Assembly (NCBI GenBank): GCA_050951505.1
Contig: JBMNJE010000009.1
Location: 186,001-250,000 of the forward strand
Origin: DUOA01 sp012839095
Lineage (GTDB): Bacteria; Bacillota; Clostridia; Caldicoprobacterales; DTU083
Reading direction: 5' to 3'
Length of the DNA stretch: 64,000 nt
Shown: positions 1 to 8,034 of the stretch, piece after piece
How the letters are laid out: each line of letters opens with the position of its first letter
Position numbering within the stretch: position 1 is the first letter of the stretch
The notes under the pieces: model-generated
Seen by the model: the letters and a program-made list of their open reading frames with translations, nothing else
Told to the model about the DNA's origin: nothing
Databases searched by the model: none
Program-made: the position numbers and the translations under genes

Positions 1-447
1 GAGAAGCTACCATTAAAAGACACAATTCGTACTTCTTTGCACCATTATGGTGCCTGCATCCTGGTAGATACCACAGAAGAAGCAATCAGGCTGTCCAATG
101 CCCTGGCTCCGGAGCATCTTGAACTGGCAATAGCCAATCCCCTTGATCGATTGGCGGATATCAGGCATGCAGGAGCAGTTTTCTTAGGGCATCATTCTCC
201 TGAACCTGTGGGTGATTATATGGCCGGGCCCAATCATGTCCTGCCTACCAGCGGTACAGCCCGCTTCTTCTCTCCCCTGGGCACTGAGGACTTTGTCAAA
301 AAGTCCAGCATTCTCTTTTATGACAAGGAAGCCCTGAGGCAAATTCATCAGGATGCAGCTGATTTTGCGCGGATGGAAGGCTTAACCGCTCATGCAAATG
401 CCATGGAAGTGAGGTTTTCAGATGATGAAGAAGGAATATCTCCGTAG
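1..447 (+). CDS. hisD: histidinol dehydrogenase, C-terminal part (5' end outside window)
   Basis: HisD oxidises L-histidinol to L-histidine in two NAD-linked steps, the last reactions of histidine synthesis. The frame is open from the first base, so only the C-terminal 148 residues are present. They show the family's ALAPEHLEL segment, a GAVFLG segment, and the GPNHVLPTSGTARFFSPL stretch that holds an active-site/zinc-ligand histidine. The 3' end overlaps hisC by 26 bases, which implies translational coupling. The order with hisC, hisB, hisA, hisF and hisIE makes the assignment safe. Nothing can be said about the N-terminus or the operon promoter. Confidence 0.97.
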   Translation, partial: EKLPLKDTIRTSLHHYGACILVDTTEEAIRLSNALAPEHLELAIANPLDRLADIRHAGAVFLGHHSPEPVGDYMAGPNHVLPTSGTARFFSPLGTEDFVKKSSILFYDKEALRQIHQDAADFARMEGLTAHANAMEVRFSDDEEGISP

Positions 448-1504
448 GGATCTGAGAAGCATCAAGCCCTATCAGGCAGGAAAATATGCTTATAACCTTA
501 AGCTGGATGCCAATGAAAGCCCCTGGCCGTTACCTTTGGAAATAAGGGCACAACTGGCTTCCGAACTGCTAAACGGCAATGATTATCAGCTTTATCCTGA
601 TTCTGACGCAGACCGGCTAAGGCAGGCACTGGCAGAGAAGCTGAAGGTAAAGCCGCACAATATCCTGATAGGAAATGGTTCAGATGAGCTTCTGCACATA
701 GTAACAACGGCTTTTGCCGGCTGGGGCGACAAGGTTTTGTGCCCCTCTCCCGGATTCAGCATGGTATTATGGTATGCCCGGCTGACAGGGGCCATACCTG
801 TAACATACCGGCTAAATGAAAAGCTTCAATATTCCGCAGCTGATATAAAGCTTGCTCTTGAGGCTCATTCACCTAAAATTCTCCACATATGCACGCCCAA
901 CAATCCAACCGGCAGCGTCCTGCCTGTGTCCGATATTTATGAGATTGCTATGAGTTTTGACGGAGTGGTTGTTGTGGACGAAGCCTATTATGAGTTTTAC
1001 GGCGAATCGGCTGTTTCTCTTGTGGACAAGTGTCCCAATCTTGTTGTGCTCCGCACTTTCTCAAAGGCCATGGGAATGGCAGGGCTGCGTATAGGATATC
1101 TGATCGGCAATCAGGAACTGACAGCTGAGATATACAAGGTTAAGCCCCCCTATAACGTCAACAGCTTTTCTCAAAGGGCAGCTGAGCTGCTGCTGGCTTA
1201 TCCGGAGATAATGGAAGATAGGGTCAGTAAAACGATAAGAGCCAGAGAATGGTTGTATAATGCTCTGGTTGGCCTGCGCGGAGTAGAACCTTATCCATCC
1301 CGGGCGAATTTTATTCTCTTCAGGGTAAAAAATGGTCTCGCAGTATTTCGGGGGCTCCTGAAGAAGGGAATTCTGGTCAGGCATTTCGGGGACGATCCTG
1401 TGCTTCATAATCATCTGCGAATTACCATAGGCCGGGAAGAGGACAATAAATTCATTATTCAAAGTCTGGCAGAGGTTCTGGCAGATGAGGAGGGTTGGTC
1501 ATGA
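422..1504 (+). CDS. hisC: histidinol-phosphate aminotransferase
   Basis: PLP enzyme that transfers an amino group from glutamate to imidazole-acetol phosphate. The 360-residue protein is normal for the family (fold type I). Visible motifs are NNPTG (about residues 160-164), VVDEAYYEF with the pyridine-binding Asp186, the Schiff-base lysine in RTFSKAMGMAG (Lys215) and the following phosphate-binding arginine in GLRIGY. Two adjacent ATG codons (422, 425) follow a GTGAGG ribosome site inside hisD; 425 has the better spacing, and 422 is given as the longest form. The stop codon overlaps the hisB start (ATGA). Aspartate- or tyrosine-type class I aminotransferases are possible by fold alone, but the operon context decides. 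Confidence 0.96.
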   Translation: MMKKEYLRRDLRSIKPYQAGKYAYNLKLDANESPWPLPLEIRAQLASELLNGNDYQLYPDSDADRLRQALAEKLKVKPHNILIGNGSDELLHIVTTAFAGWGDKVLCPSPGFSMVLWYARLTGAIPVTYRLNEKLQYSAADIKLALEAHSPKILHICTPNNPTGSVLPVSDIYEIAMSFDGVVVVDEAYYEFYGESAVSLVDKCPNLVVLRTFSKAMGMAGLRIGYLIGNQELTAEIYKVKPPYNVNSFSQRAAELLLAYPEIMEDRVSKTIRAREWLYNALVGLRGVEPYPSRANFILFRVKNGLAVFRGLLKKGILVRHFGDDPVLHNHLRITIGREEDNKFIIQSLAEVLADEEGWS

Positions 1505-2091
1505 ATCGAACCGGCAGTGTACAGAGGACAAGCAGAGAGACTCATGCAGCCGTCACCATTAATTTGGACGGGAAGGGCGCAGCAGACTGCAGTACCGGGA
1601 TCGGTTTCTTTGATCACATGCTTGCTCTTTTTGCTGCTCATGGCGGCTTTGATCTGCGGATAGAGGCAAAGGGTGATCTGGAGGTAGACGGTCATCATAC
1701 CGTGGAGGATGTGGGCATTGTTCTGGGCAAAGCCTTACAAGAGGCACTCGGCGACAAAAAGGACATACAAAGATACGGAACTGCCTTTGTTCCGATGGAT
1801 GAAGCGCTGGCCATGGTCAGCCTGGACATCAGCGGACGGCCATATCTCCATATGGAATTACCTGCTTTGGCACCCATGGCGGGAGATTTTGACACCCAGC
1901 TGCTGGAGGAGTTTTTCCGGGCATTTTCGGTACATAGCGGGACTACCCTGCATATTCGGGTTTTATACGGCAGGAATACCCATCATATGATTGAGGCCGT
2001 ATTCAAAGCTCTGGGCAGAAGCTTCCGGCAGGCAGTGGACAGAAACGGCCAATGGAAGGGTATACCTTCCACAAAAGGATTGCTGGATTAG
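1501..2091 (+). CDS. hisB: imidazoleglycerol-phosphate dehydratase
   Basis: Dehydrates imidazole glycerol phosphate to imidazole-acetol phosphate; a manganese enzyme. The 196-residue monofunctional form is typical of Firmicutes and lacks the phosphatase domain of the enterobacterial fusion. Metal and substrate motifs are visible: the GIGFFDHML segment, the DGHHTVEDVGI segment and the C-terminal HHMIEAVFKALGRS segment. The ATG at 1501 is preferred over the in-frame TTG at 1495 because GAGGAGG at 1487-1493 lies seven bases upstream of it. It overlaps hisC by four bases. The usual next gene, hisH, is missing. Confidence 0.96.
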   Translation: MNRTGSVQRTSRETHAAVTINLDGKGAADCSTGIGFFDHMLALFAAHGGFDLRIEAKGDLEVDGHHTVEDVGIVLGKALQEALGDKKDIQRYGTAFVPMDEALAMVSLDISGRPYLHMELPALAPMAGDFDTQLLEEFFRAFSVHSGTTLHIRVLYGRNTHHMIEAVFKALGRSFRQAVDRNGQWKGIPSTKGLLD

Positions 2092-2107
2092 GATAAGGGC
2101 TGTTGCG

Positions 2108-2139
2108 ATCAGCAGAATGACTGATGTAATACTGCTGAT
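2108..2139 (+). other. inverted repeat in the hisB-hisA gap
   Basis: ATCAGCAG (2108-2115) and CTGCTGAT (2132-2139) are perfect complements around a 16-base loop, followed by GTTTT. The 96-base gap sits where hisH would be expected. The hairpin may be a weak attenuator, a processing site or a relic; no hisH-like reading frame remains in the gap. Confidence 0.5.
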
Positions 2140-2187
2140 GTTTTGCATGATATAGCTGCGGCATTATCTGACAGAAGGGATGAGAAA

Positions 2188-2898
2188 ATGATAATCTTTC
2201 CTGCAATTGATATAAAGGGCGGCAGGTGCGTCCGATTGGTGCAGGGCCGGGCAGAGGATGAAACAGTGTACGGAACCGATCCGGTTAAAATGGCATCAGA
2301 ATGGGAAGAACAGGGGGCCCGATACCTCCATGTAGTTGACTTGGACGGGGCCTTTGAAGGTCTTTCTCCCAATGAGAATATAATTAAAGACATGGCAAAG
2401 GCCGTCTCCATTCCAATCCAACTGGGAGGCGGCATCCGCTCCATGGAAAAAATCAGGCGCATGCTGGAACTGTATGGAATCCAAAGAGTTATTCTGGGCA
2501 CTGCTGCAGTCGAGGATGAAGACCTGCTTCAACAGGCAGCAGATAGGTATGGCAGCAGGATTGTTGTGGGAATCGATGCAGTGAAAGGCAAAGCAGCCAC
2601 CAGGGGCTGGGTTGAAAAAACGGAGATTTCTGCAGTTGAACTGGGACGCAGGATTAAGGGGATGGGAATTAATACCGTTATTTATACTGACATTGCCAAG
2701 GATGGAATGCTGAGCGGTCCCAACCTGGCAGAGACAAGAGAAATGATAGAAAAGACCGGACTGAATATAGTTGCCTCCGGAGGGATCAGCTGTTTGGAGG
2801 ATCTGCGGCAGATAAAAGATACCGGAGCGGTTGGTGCAATAGTGGGCAAGGCCTTGTATACCGGTGCAATTAAGCTGGCCGATGCGCTCAGAATATAG
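2188..2898 (+). CDS. hisA: phosphoribosylformimino-5-aminoimidazole carboxamide ribotide isomerase
   Basis: Amadori isomerase that converts ProFAR to PRFAR in histidine synthesis. The 236-residue (beta/alpha)8 barrel shows the two catalytic aspartates in PAIDIKGG (Asp8) and VVGIDAVKG (Asp130), and the two phosphate-binding half-barrel motifs, QLGGGIRS and IVASGGIS. The ATG at 2188 is chosen because it begins at the conserved MIIFPAID N-terminus and follows an AAGGGATGAG ribosome site; upstream in-frame starts would add unrelated residues. hisF follows 13 bases downstream. Confidence 0.96.
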   Translation: MIIFPAIDIKGGRCVRLVQGRAEDETVYGTDPVKMASEWEEQGARYLHVVDLDGAFEGLSPNENIIKDMAKAVSIPIQLGGGIRSMEKIRRMLELYGIQRVILGTAAVEDEDLLQQAADRYGSRIVVGIDAVKGKAATRGWVEKTEISAVELGRRIKGMGINTVIYTDIAKDGMLSGPNLAETREMIEKTGLNIVASGGISCLEDLRQIKDTGAVGAIVGKALYTGAIKLADALRI

Positions 2899-2911
2899 GG
2901 GAGGAAACAGG

Positions 2912-3676
2912 ATGAAACCGATAAGGGTAATACCCTGTCTGGACATAGCCGGAGGACGCGTGGTAAAAGGCGTCAACTTTGTAAACATAAAGGATGCGGG
3001 CGATCCGGTGGAAATAGCTGCTGCATACAGCAGATCCGGGGCTGATGAGCTTGTTTTTCTTGATATTTTAGCAACCCGGGAGAACAGGGGAACTATGCTG
3101 GACCTGGTAAAGCGAACTGCAAGGCAGGTTTCGATTCCGTTCACAGTGGGGGGCGGCATACGGGATCTTGCAGACATGGAAGCTGTATTGGATGCAGGTG
3201 CCTGTAAAGTTTCAATTAATTCATCCGCCCTGAGACAGCCCGGGTTAATTTCCAAGGCAGCAGAAAGGTTCGGCAGCGAATGCCTTGTAGTGGCTATCGA
3301 TGCAAAGAGCCGGGGAGACGGCGGCTATGATGTATATGTAAGCGGAGGAAAGGAGAATACCGGTAGAGATGCTGTTGAATGGGCAATAGAAGCAGAAGCG
3401 CTGGGAGCCGGAGAAATCCTTCTGACCAGCATGAACACAGACGGCACAAAGGACGGCTATGACATTCCTCTTACCAGAGCGGTAGCACAGGCAGTCAAAA
3501 TTCCCGTGATTGCATCAGGAGGAGCAGGAAGCTTGGAACACTTTGCCAAGGCTGTTACAGAAGGCGGTGCCAGTGCTGTTTTGGCAGCCTCCCTCTTTCA
3601 TTATGGGGAGCTTACGGTAATGGATGTCAAACAATATTTACGGGACAGGGGAATACCTGTTGAAATGGAGAGCTGA
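2912..3676 (+). CDS. hisF: imidazole glycerol phosphate synthase, cyclase subunit
   Basis: Cyclase half of IGP synthase; it uses ammonia delivered by the HisH glutaminase to split PRFAR into IGP and AICAR. The 254-residue barrel has catalytic Asp11 (IPCLDIAGG) and Asp130 (VVAIDAKS), matching the positions known for the family, and the GGGIRD and ASGGAGS phosphate sites. A GGAGG ribosome site lies just upstream of ATG 2912. There is no fused glutaminase domain, so a separate HisH, or free ammonia, would be needed; hisH is not in this part of the operon. Confidence 0.97.
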   Translation: MKPIRVIPCLDIAGGRVVKGVNFVNIKDAGDPVEIAAAYSRSGADELVFLDILATRENRGTMLDLVKRTARQVSIPFTVGGGIRDLADMEAVLDAGACKVSINSSALRQPGLISKAAERFGSECLVVAIDAKSRGDGGYDVYVSGGKENTGRDAVEWAIEAEALGAGEILLTSMNTDGTKDGYDIPLTRAVAQAVKIPVIASGGAGSLEHFAKAVTEGGASAVLAASLFHYGELTVMDVKQYLRDRGIPVEMES

Positions 3677-3679
3677 GAA

Positions 3680-4342
3680 TTGAGCATACCATGGGAACAA
3701 ATAAAATTTGATGACAATGGATTGATACCTGCCATCATACAGGATGCAGAAACCGGTAAGGTACTGATGCTGGGCTATATGAACAGGGAAGCGGTGGAAA
3801 AGAGCCTTCAGACAGGCAGAATTCATTTCTGGAGCAGGAGCAGAAGCAAGCTTTGGATGAAGGGCGAAACTTCCGGGCATATCCAGTCGATTCAGGAGGC
3901 GTACTTTGACTGCGACAAGGATGCGCTGCTGCTTAAGGTAAAGCAGACCGTTGCTGCCTGCCATACCGGTCATTTCTCCTGTTTCCATAATAAAATTGAT
4001 GATCATTGTGGTATAATGGAGGAAGGCGGGACAGTTTTCCAGCCGGACGAGGTCTATCAGGGCAATGTAACTATACTGAAAGAACTCTATCAGGTAGTAA
4101 TGGATCGAAAAAACAATCCCAGGGAAGGTTCATATACCAATTATCTTTTTGAAAAGGGTCTGGACAAGATTCTGAAAAAGGTTGGAGAGGAATCAGCCGA
4201 GGTTATTATTGCCTCCAAAAACCGTTCCCGGGATGAGGTAATATATGAGGTTTCGGACTTGCTGTATCACCTGATTGTATTGCTGGCAGACCAGGGAATA
4301 ACCCTGGAAGAAATATATGGTGAGCTGCGAAAAAGGAGATAG
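3680..4342 (+). CDS. hisI: bifunctional phosphoribosyl-AMP cyclohydrolase / phosphoribosyl-ATP pyrophosphatase
   Basis: Fusion (HisIE) catalysing the second and third steps of histidine synthesis. Residues 1 to about 115 form the HisI cyclohydrolase, with the metal-binding aspartates around FDCDKDALLL and the zinc cysteines/histidines of AACHTGHFSCF. Residues from about 125 to 220 form the HisE helical pyrophosphatase, with VGEESAEVIIASKN. The 220-residue length fits the fusion. The start is TTG at 3680, three bases after the hisF stop, with a GGAG ribosome site inside the hisF end. It appears to be the last gene of the operon. Confidence 0.96.
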   Translation: MSIPWEQIKFDDNGLIPAIIQDAETGKVLMLGYMNREAVEKSLQTGRIHFWSRSRSKLWMKGETSGHIQSIQEAYFDCDKDALLLKVKQTVAACHTGHFSCFHNKIDDHCGIMEEGGTVFQPDEVYQGNVTILKELYQVVMDRKNNPREGSYTNYLFEKGLDKILKKVGEESAEVIIASKNRSRDEVIYEVSDLLYHLIVLLADQGITLEEIYGELRKRR

Positions 4343-4376
4343 CAAGGCAAAGCAGAATAGTTAACAATTGCCCTGC
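4342..4376 (+). terminator. possible his operon terminator hairpin
   Basis: GCAAGGCAA (4342-4350) can pair with TTGCCCTGC (4368-4376) with one mismatch, around a 17-base loop. The bases after it are A- and T-rich but lack a clean T-run, so the hairpin is weak. It lies between the end of hisIE and the tRNA promoter, where transcription of the his operon should stop. Confidence 0.35.
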
Positions 4377-4404
4377 AAAAATATATTTTACAGGAAACAA
4401 ACGG

Positions 4405-4433
4405 TTGACTTTCTGCAAAAGCTGTACTATAAT
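4405..4433 (+). promoter_or_regulatory. sigma-A promoter of the tRNA operon
   Basis: TTGACT at 4405-4410 and TATAAT at 4428-4433 are separated by 17 bases. The first tRNA begins 32 bases after the -10 box. This is a near-consensus vegetative promoter as expected for stable RNA. Confidence 0.85.
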
Positions 4434-4465
4434 CTTATTTGTCGCTGAAAATCAGCAACGAATGT

Positions 4466-4541
4466 GGGAGCATAGCTCAGCTGGGAGAGCACCTGCCTTA
4501 CAAGCAGGGGGTCATTGGTTCGAGCCCAATTGTTCCCACCA
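4466..4541 (+). tRNA. tRNA-Val (anticodon TAC)
   Basis: The cloverleaf folds with acceptor GGGAGCA pairing TGTTCCC, D stem GCTC/GAGC, anticodon stem CCTGC/GCAGG enclosing CTTACAA, and T arm with TTCGAGC. The anticodon TAC reads GTA and, by wobble, other valine codons. CCA is encoded. First gene of the six-tRNA operon. Confidence 0.97.
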
Positions 4542-4545
4542 TTGT

Positions 4546-4622
4546 GGCCCGGTAGTTCAGATGGTTAGAATGCCAGCCTGTCACGCTGGAGGTCGAGGGT
4601 TCGAGCCCCTTCCGGGTCGCCA
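4546..4622 (+). tRNA. tRNA-Asp (anticodon GTC)
   Basis: Acceptor GGCCCGG pairs CCGGGTC (one G-U), anticodon stem CCAGC/GCTGG encloses CTGTCAC, and the T loop is TTCGAGC. CCA is encoded. Only four bases separate it from tRNA-Val, so the two are processed from one transcript. Confidence 0.97.
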
Positions 4623-4632
4623 TTTGGTTTTC

Positions 4633-4708
4633 GCCTCGGTAGCTCAGTCGGTAGAGCAGTAGACTGAAAATCTACGTGTCGGTGGTTCGATTCCGCCCCG
4701 AGGCACCA
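4633..4708 (+). tRNA. tRNA-Phe (anticodon GAA)
   Basis: Acceptor GCCTCGG pairs CCGAGGC, anticodon stem GTAGA/TCTAC encloses CTGAAAA, and CCA is encoded. This tRNA is a candidate ligand of the T-box ahead of pheS at 39.7 kb in the same window. Confidence 0.97.
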
Positions 4709-4817
4709 AATCAGATGTTAGAAGTCAGAAGTTATCAGTCGGATTTGAGTGATGCCGACGTAGGCCCGGCTTATATCTGACGTCTGTATCCGATTTCTGA
4801 TATCCATCATTAAGTAA
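4709..4817 (+). other. spacer with degenerate TCAGA-type repeats
   Basis: The only long spacer in the tRNA operon (109 bases). It contains several degenerate copies of a TCAGA(A/T)GT-like word and an imperfect inverted repeat between ATCAGTCGGAT near its start and ATCCGATTTCTGAT near its end. No gene or promoter is evident. It may fold in the precursor transcript. Confidence 0.4.
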
Positions 4818-4892
4818 GCGGGAGTGGCTCAGTGGTAGAGCGTCGCCTTGCCAAGGCGAATGTCGCGGGTTCGAATCCCGTCTTCCGCTCCA
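4818..4892 (+). tRNA. tRNA-Gly (anticodon GCC)
   Basis: Acceptor GCGGGAG pairs CTTCCGC, anticodon stem TCGCC/GGCGA encloses TTGCCAA, the T loop is TTCGAAT and CCA is encoded. Reads GGC and GGT. Confidence 0.97.
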
Positions 4893-4898
4893 TTCTGA

Positions 4899-4972
4899 GG
4901 CGGCATAGCCAAGTGGTAAGGCAGAGGACTGCAAATCCTTTACCCCCAGTTCAAATCTGGGTGCCGCCTCCA
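4899..4972 (+). tRNA. tRNA-Cys (anticodon GCA)
   Basis: Acceptor GGCGGCA pairs TGCCGCC, the anticodon loop is CTGCAAA, the T loop is TTCAAAT and CCA is encoded. It follows tRNA-Gly after six bases. Confidence 0.97.
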
Positions 4973-5017
4973 TTTTATTTATGAGACTATAGTGTCCGAA
5001 GTTAAATATATATATAT

Positions 5018-5106
5018 GCCGAAGTGGCGGAACAGGCAGACGCACAGGACTTAAAATCCTGCGATTCGAAAGAATCGTACCGGTTCGATTCCGGTCTTCG
5101 GCACCA
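5018..5106 (+). tRNA. tRNA-Leu (anticodon TAA)
   Basis: A class II tRNA of 89 bases with a long variable arm (CGATTCGAAAGAATCG folds on itself). Acceptor GCCGAAG pairs CTTCGGC, the anticodon loop is CTTAAAA and CCA is encoded. Reads TTA and TTG. Last tRNA of the operon. Confidence 0.97.
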
Positions 5107-5109
5107 ATA

Positions 5110-5148
5110 CCAAGGGTTTCAGCGTTCGGTCGAAATCCTTGTTTTTAT
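5110..5148 (+). terminator. rho-independent terminator of the tRNA operon
   Basis: CAAGGGTTTC (from 5111) pairs with GAAATCCTTG (to 5141) with one mismatch, followed by TTTTTATTT. It lies directly after tRNA-Leu. Confidence 0.75.
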
Positions 5149-5344
5149 TTGTACAGTTATTTGTACACCTTGCTTGATTACTTTCCAAACCCTGACTATC
5201 TTATCAGCAAACGAAAAATTCGAATAAAAAAAGGGATTTCTGGAGTTTTCTCGAATAATAAAAATTGGTTATTTCTTAATCTTTGCTTACTGCATCTGAA
5301 AATGTGATGCAGTTTGTAGTTTTAATAATTGCTGAGGTGAATAC

Positions 5345-6217
5345 ATGAGAATATTGAACTTTGGATCGTTGAATATCGACTATGTTTATTCAGTAGATAG
5401 CATAGTCAAACCCGGAGAAACCCTGCGTGCTAAAGACAGACAGGTGTTTTGCGGCGGCAAAGGCCTGAATCAGTCTATTGCCTTAGCTCATGCAGAAGCT
5501 GAAGTGTACCATGCCGGTATAATAGGTCAGGATGGAACCATGCTTCTGGACGCTCTGCGTGGTGCAGGTGTAAATACCGATCTGATTAAAATGGTGGAAG
5601 GCGACTCCTCTCACACTGTTATACAGGTTGATAGCAGCGGACAAAATTCAATTTTGTTCTTCGCAGATGACAACCTTGATGTTACTGGGGACTTTATACA
5701 GGAAGTGATTGGTCAATTTAATCAGGGCGAATACCTGCTATTACAAAATGAAGTTGCCAACACCTCTTTAATTATGGAAAAGGCACATAAGCAAGGTATG
5801 AAGATAGTATTCAATCCCTCGCCCATTCAGGAAGAAGTTAAGCATTATCCTTTACATCTGGTAGATGTATTTTTAGTAAACGAAATTGAAGGCAGCATGT
5901 TGAGTGATCTATCAGAACCGGATGAAATCCTTTCCGCATTAATGGAGAAATACCAGAATGCTCATATCGTACTTACCCTGGGAGAACAGGGAGCACTCTA
6001 CGGCCATCGGGGTGAGAGAATATTCCAACCGGCTTATCCGGCGAAAGCAGTGGATACCACTGCCGCAGGGGATACCTTTACCGGCTTCTTCCTGGCAGCT
6101 TATTTAAAGGGAAGTGCTGTAAAGGATGCCCTGGAACTTGCAGCAAAGGCTTCTGCAATCTCGGTTTCCCGTAAAGGAGCTGCTCCGTCTATTCCCAAGT
6201 TGTCTGAAATAGTTTAG
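5345..6217 (+). CDS. PfkB-family carbohydrate kinase (ribokinase-like)
   Basis: Phosphorylates a sugar or nucleoside with ATP. The 290-residue protein has the N-terminal PfkB signature with the sugar-contacting glycines (VFCGGKGLNQSIALA, about residues 34-48) and the C-terminal signature VDTTAAGDTFTGFF, whose Asp243 is the expected catalytic base. It starts at ATG 5345 after a GAGGTG ribosome site. Ribokinase is the closest guess because of the GGKGxNQ motif and because deoC, another pentose-phosphate enzyme, lies 2 kb downstream; fructokinase or a nucleoside kinase cannot be excluded. Confidence 0.85.
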   Translation: MRILNFGSLNIDYVYSVDSIVKPGETLRAKDRQVFCGGKGLNQSIALAHAEAEVYHAGIIGQDGTMLLDALRGAGVNTDLIKMVEGDSSHTVIQVDSSGQNSILFFADDNLDVTGDFIQEVIGQFNQGEYLLLQNEVANTSLIMEKAHKQGMKIVFNPSPIQEEVKHYPLHLVDVFLVNEIEGSMLSDLSEPDEILSALMEKYQNAHIVLTLGEQGALYGHRGERIFQPAYPAKAVDTTAAGDTFTGFFLAAYLKGSAVKDALELAAKASAISVSRKGAAPSIPKLSEIV

Positions 6218-6362
6218 ATTCTGTAAGGACAACGATTGGACTTATGCAATAAATTGGAAGCAGAGCTAAACAAGTATCAATTCTGGCCAAATCTTTTTTA
6301 CTGTTAAATGTAAAAGATTGAGCCAGTTTTTTTGGGGCATACTAATTCCGGGTGAAATCAAC

Positions 6363-6662
6363 TTGAAACTCTTTGTCTTATTCATGACCGATTACATCTT
6401 AACCTACCTGGGTATACCTGCCGGCGTCATAGAGGAGGCCAATCCTCTTATGGTTTGGCTTTTTGAACTGCCTTTTATTGCAGGGCTGGCTATTCGAATG
6501 TTGATGGCAGCCCTTGTTATATGCCTGCCTGTCCGTATAATTAAATCCGGAAAAATCAGCCCCGTACTTGCAGCTGCCTATTACGGAGCTGCCTATTTGG
6601 CTTATGCTTTGATAATCGTTGTTCATTTATATTGGATTATTAAATATGCTCTGATGAATTAG
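6363..6662 (+). CDS. small membrane protein, DUF5658-like
   Basis: A hydrophobic protein of about 99 residues with three predicted membrane segments: residues ~2-22, ~35-55 and ~65-95. It carries a D-x6-T...EEANPLM motif between the first two helices, which resembles the DUF5658 family of unknown function. The TTG at 6363 is chosen because GGGTGAA lies upstream of it and the first helix begins there; a TTG at 6318 would add 15 residues. It stands alone between the kinase and the acetyltransferase. Function unknown. Confidence 0.6.
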   Translation: MKLFVLFMTDYILTYLGIPAGVIEEANPLMVWLFELPFIAGLAIRMLMAALVICLPVRIIKSGKISPVLAAAYYGAAYLAYALIIVVHLYWIIKYALMN

Positions 6663-6706
6663 GGAAAAACAAAACAATAACTAAAATCATCCCATTTGAC
6701 TTTTTC

Positions 6707-6735
6707 TTGACAAGCAAATAAAGGATGCCTATAAT
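6707..6735 (+). promoter_or_regulatory. consensus sigma-A promoter upstream of the GNAT gene
   Basis: TTGACA (6707-6712) and TATAAT (6730-6735) match the consensus exactly with a 17-base spacer. The leader to the acetyltransferase start is about 115 bases and shows no clear riboswitch. deoC, just downstream, is probably on the same transcript. Confidence 0.85.
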
Positions 6736-6856
6736 TGGAGTCACATAACAACCGGAACTTATGAGTTCCTGAACCTACATCCTCATAGCTTTTGTTTCAA
6801 ATTGGATAACGAATCAGAAATAAATGACAAAACCAAAGGAAAGGGGCAGTCTTATC

Positions 6857-7930
6857 GTGTTGGAAATCAGAAAGGCCAGACCTGATGAACTGAATGAGAT
6901 CATTAATTTATCGAATTATGTGTTCAGAGTCATACAGGGACATGAACCGACTATGGGATGGCAGTTTCCGACTATGTTCAGCGGGGAAAATACAGATGCA
7001 ATTTATACAGCCATAAGTGACGGGAAAATAGTCTCCATTATATGCACGAAGCTCAATGAGGCCATAATATATGGTCATAAGATCAGCATGGCCAGCATGG
7101 GTTCTGTTTGCACTCATCCCGAGTATCAGGGAAGAGGCATAGCTTCAAAACTGCTGAATTATACTTTCAATGATCTGAACGAAAAAAAGTTTGGCATCGT
7201 AACAATATCGGGCAATCGTGGATTATACAAAAGAAACAAGGCGGTGCCTCAGGGATATGTGAATATCTATGAGGTAGAGAGTGCAGAGCTGCCGGAAGCT
7301 GAAAACAGCGGAATGGCTTTTGAGTATTTAACGAACTGTGATTCAATCAGCAGGCTGTCCGGGGTTTATGCAAAAGAGCCAATAAGGTATATCAGAGGAG
7401 TCAATGAGTTCCCTGTTCTGTTCAATGCAAGGCCAATGGTAATACCTGATGAAACCAACAAGCTAAGCGCTTTGGCTGCTATGGCAGGTAATGAAGTGCT
7501 TGCCTATATTATCGGTTTTAAGCAGGAAAAGGATAAGTATAAAATTGTGGAATATGCGGGAGAGCGGTCCATAATACCGGATTTGATAAGAGAAACAGGG
7601 AGACTCGGGTTTTTCAAGGTTTGCTTTGAAGTACCCGATTATGATACATCTCTAATGGAGCTGCTTGGCTTGTACTCAATAAAACCGAACTCCGAAGAAG
7701 AAACTTCTATTTCGGTACGCATTACAAACAGAGAAGAACTGCTGAAACGGCTAAAGCCTGTTTTCATTGAGGTTTATGGCTATTCATCGAAAGAATTTGA
7801 GGAGTTTATACGTTTGCTTCCCGAAGACGATGGTGAGTGTGCCAAGGTTTTATTCGACAGAAAATACAAACAGGAAATTTTAGATATGGCAGTTCCCCTT
7901 CCGTGGCCAAGAGGCTTGAACTATATATAG
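6857..7930 (+). CDS. GNAT-family N-acetyltransferase
   Basis: Predicted acetyl-CoA dependent transferase of unknown substrate. The N-terminal half has the GNAT fold, with the acetyl-CoA binding motif A in CTHPEYQGRGIASKLL. The C-terminal half is longer than in simple GNAT enzymes and may hold a second, degenerate acetyltransferase-like domain. GTG 6857 is preferred because an AAGGAAAGGGG ribosome site lies about ten bases upstream; an ATG at 6824 would add 11 residues without a good site. A near-consensus promoter precedes the gene. The end is 104 bases before the deoC start. Confidence 0.8.
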   Translation: MLEIRKARPDELNEIINLSNYVFRVIQGHEPTMGWQFPTMFSGENTDAIYTAISDGKIVSIICTKLNEAIIYGHKISMASMGSVCTHPEYQGRGIASKLLNYTFNDLNEKKFGIVTISGNRGLYKRNKAVPQGYVNIYEVESAELPEAENSGMAFEYLTNCDSISRLSGVYAKEPIRYIRGVNEFPVLFNARPMVIPDETNKLSALAAMAGNEVLAYIIGFKQEKDKYKIVEYAGERSIIPDLIRETGRLGFFKVCFEVPDYDTSLMELLGLYSIKPNSEEETSISVRITNREELLKRLKPVFIEVYGYSSKEFEEFIRLLPEDDGECAKVLFDRKYKQEILDMAVPLPWPRGLNYI

Positions 7931-8034
7931 GCTGTGCTAAAAGCTTGTCTCATACCCAAAGGTGCAGCTCTGACTGTTATGCCGGAAGCCTATGTTCTTC
8001 TATTGACCGATACATGGAAAGGAATGTTGGCATA

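Noticed and set aside
2296..3255. Long antisense frame (319 codons) opposite hisA and hisF
   Set aside because: It mirrors real barrel genes, has low-complexity composition and no ribosome site; the sense frames carry clear motifs.
4405..4662. 85-codon open frame across the start of the tRNA operon
   Set aside because: It runs through the tRNA promoter and through tRNA-Val and tRNA-Asp; its product is a translation of cloverleaf sequence.
4466..5106. tRNA-linked genomic island
   Set aside because: No integrase, no duplicated tRNA 3' end and no phage genes follow the cluster; the next genes are ordinary metabolic ones.
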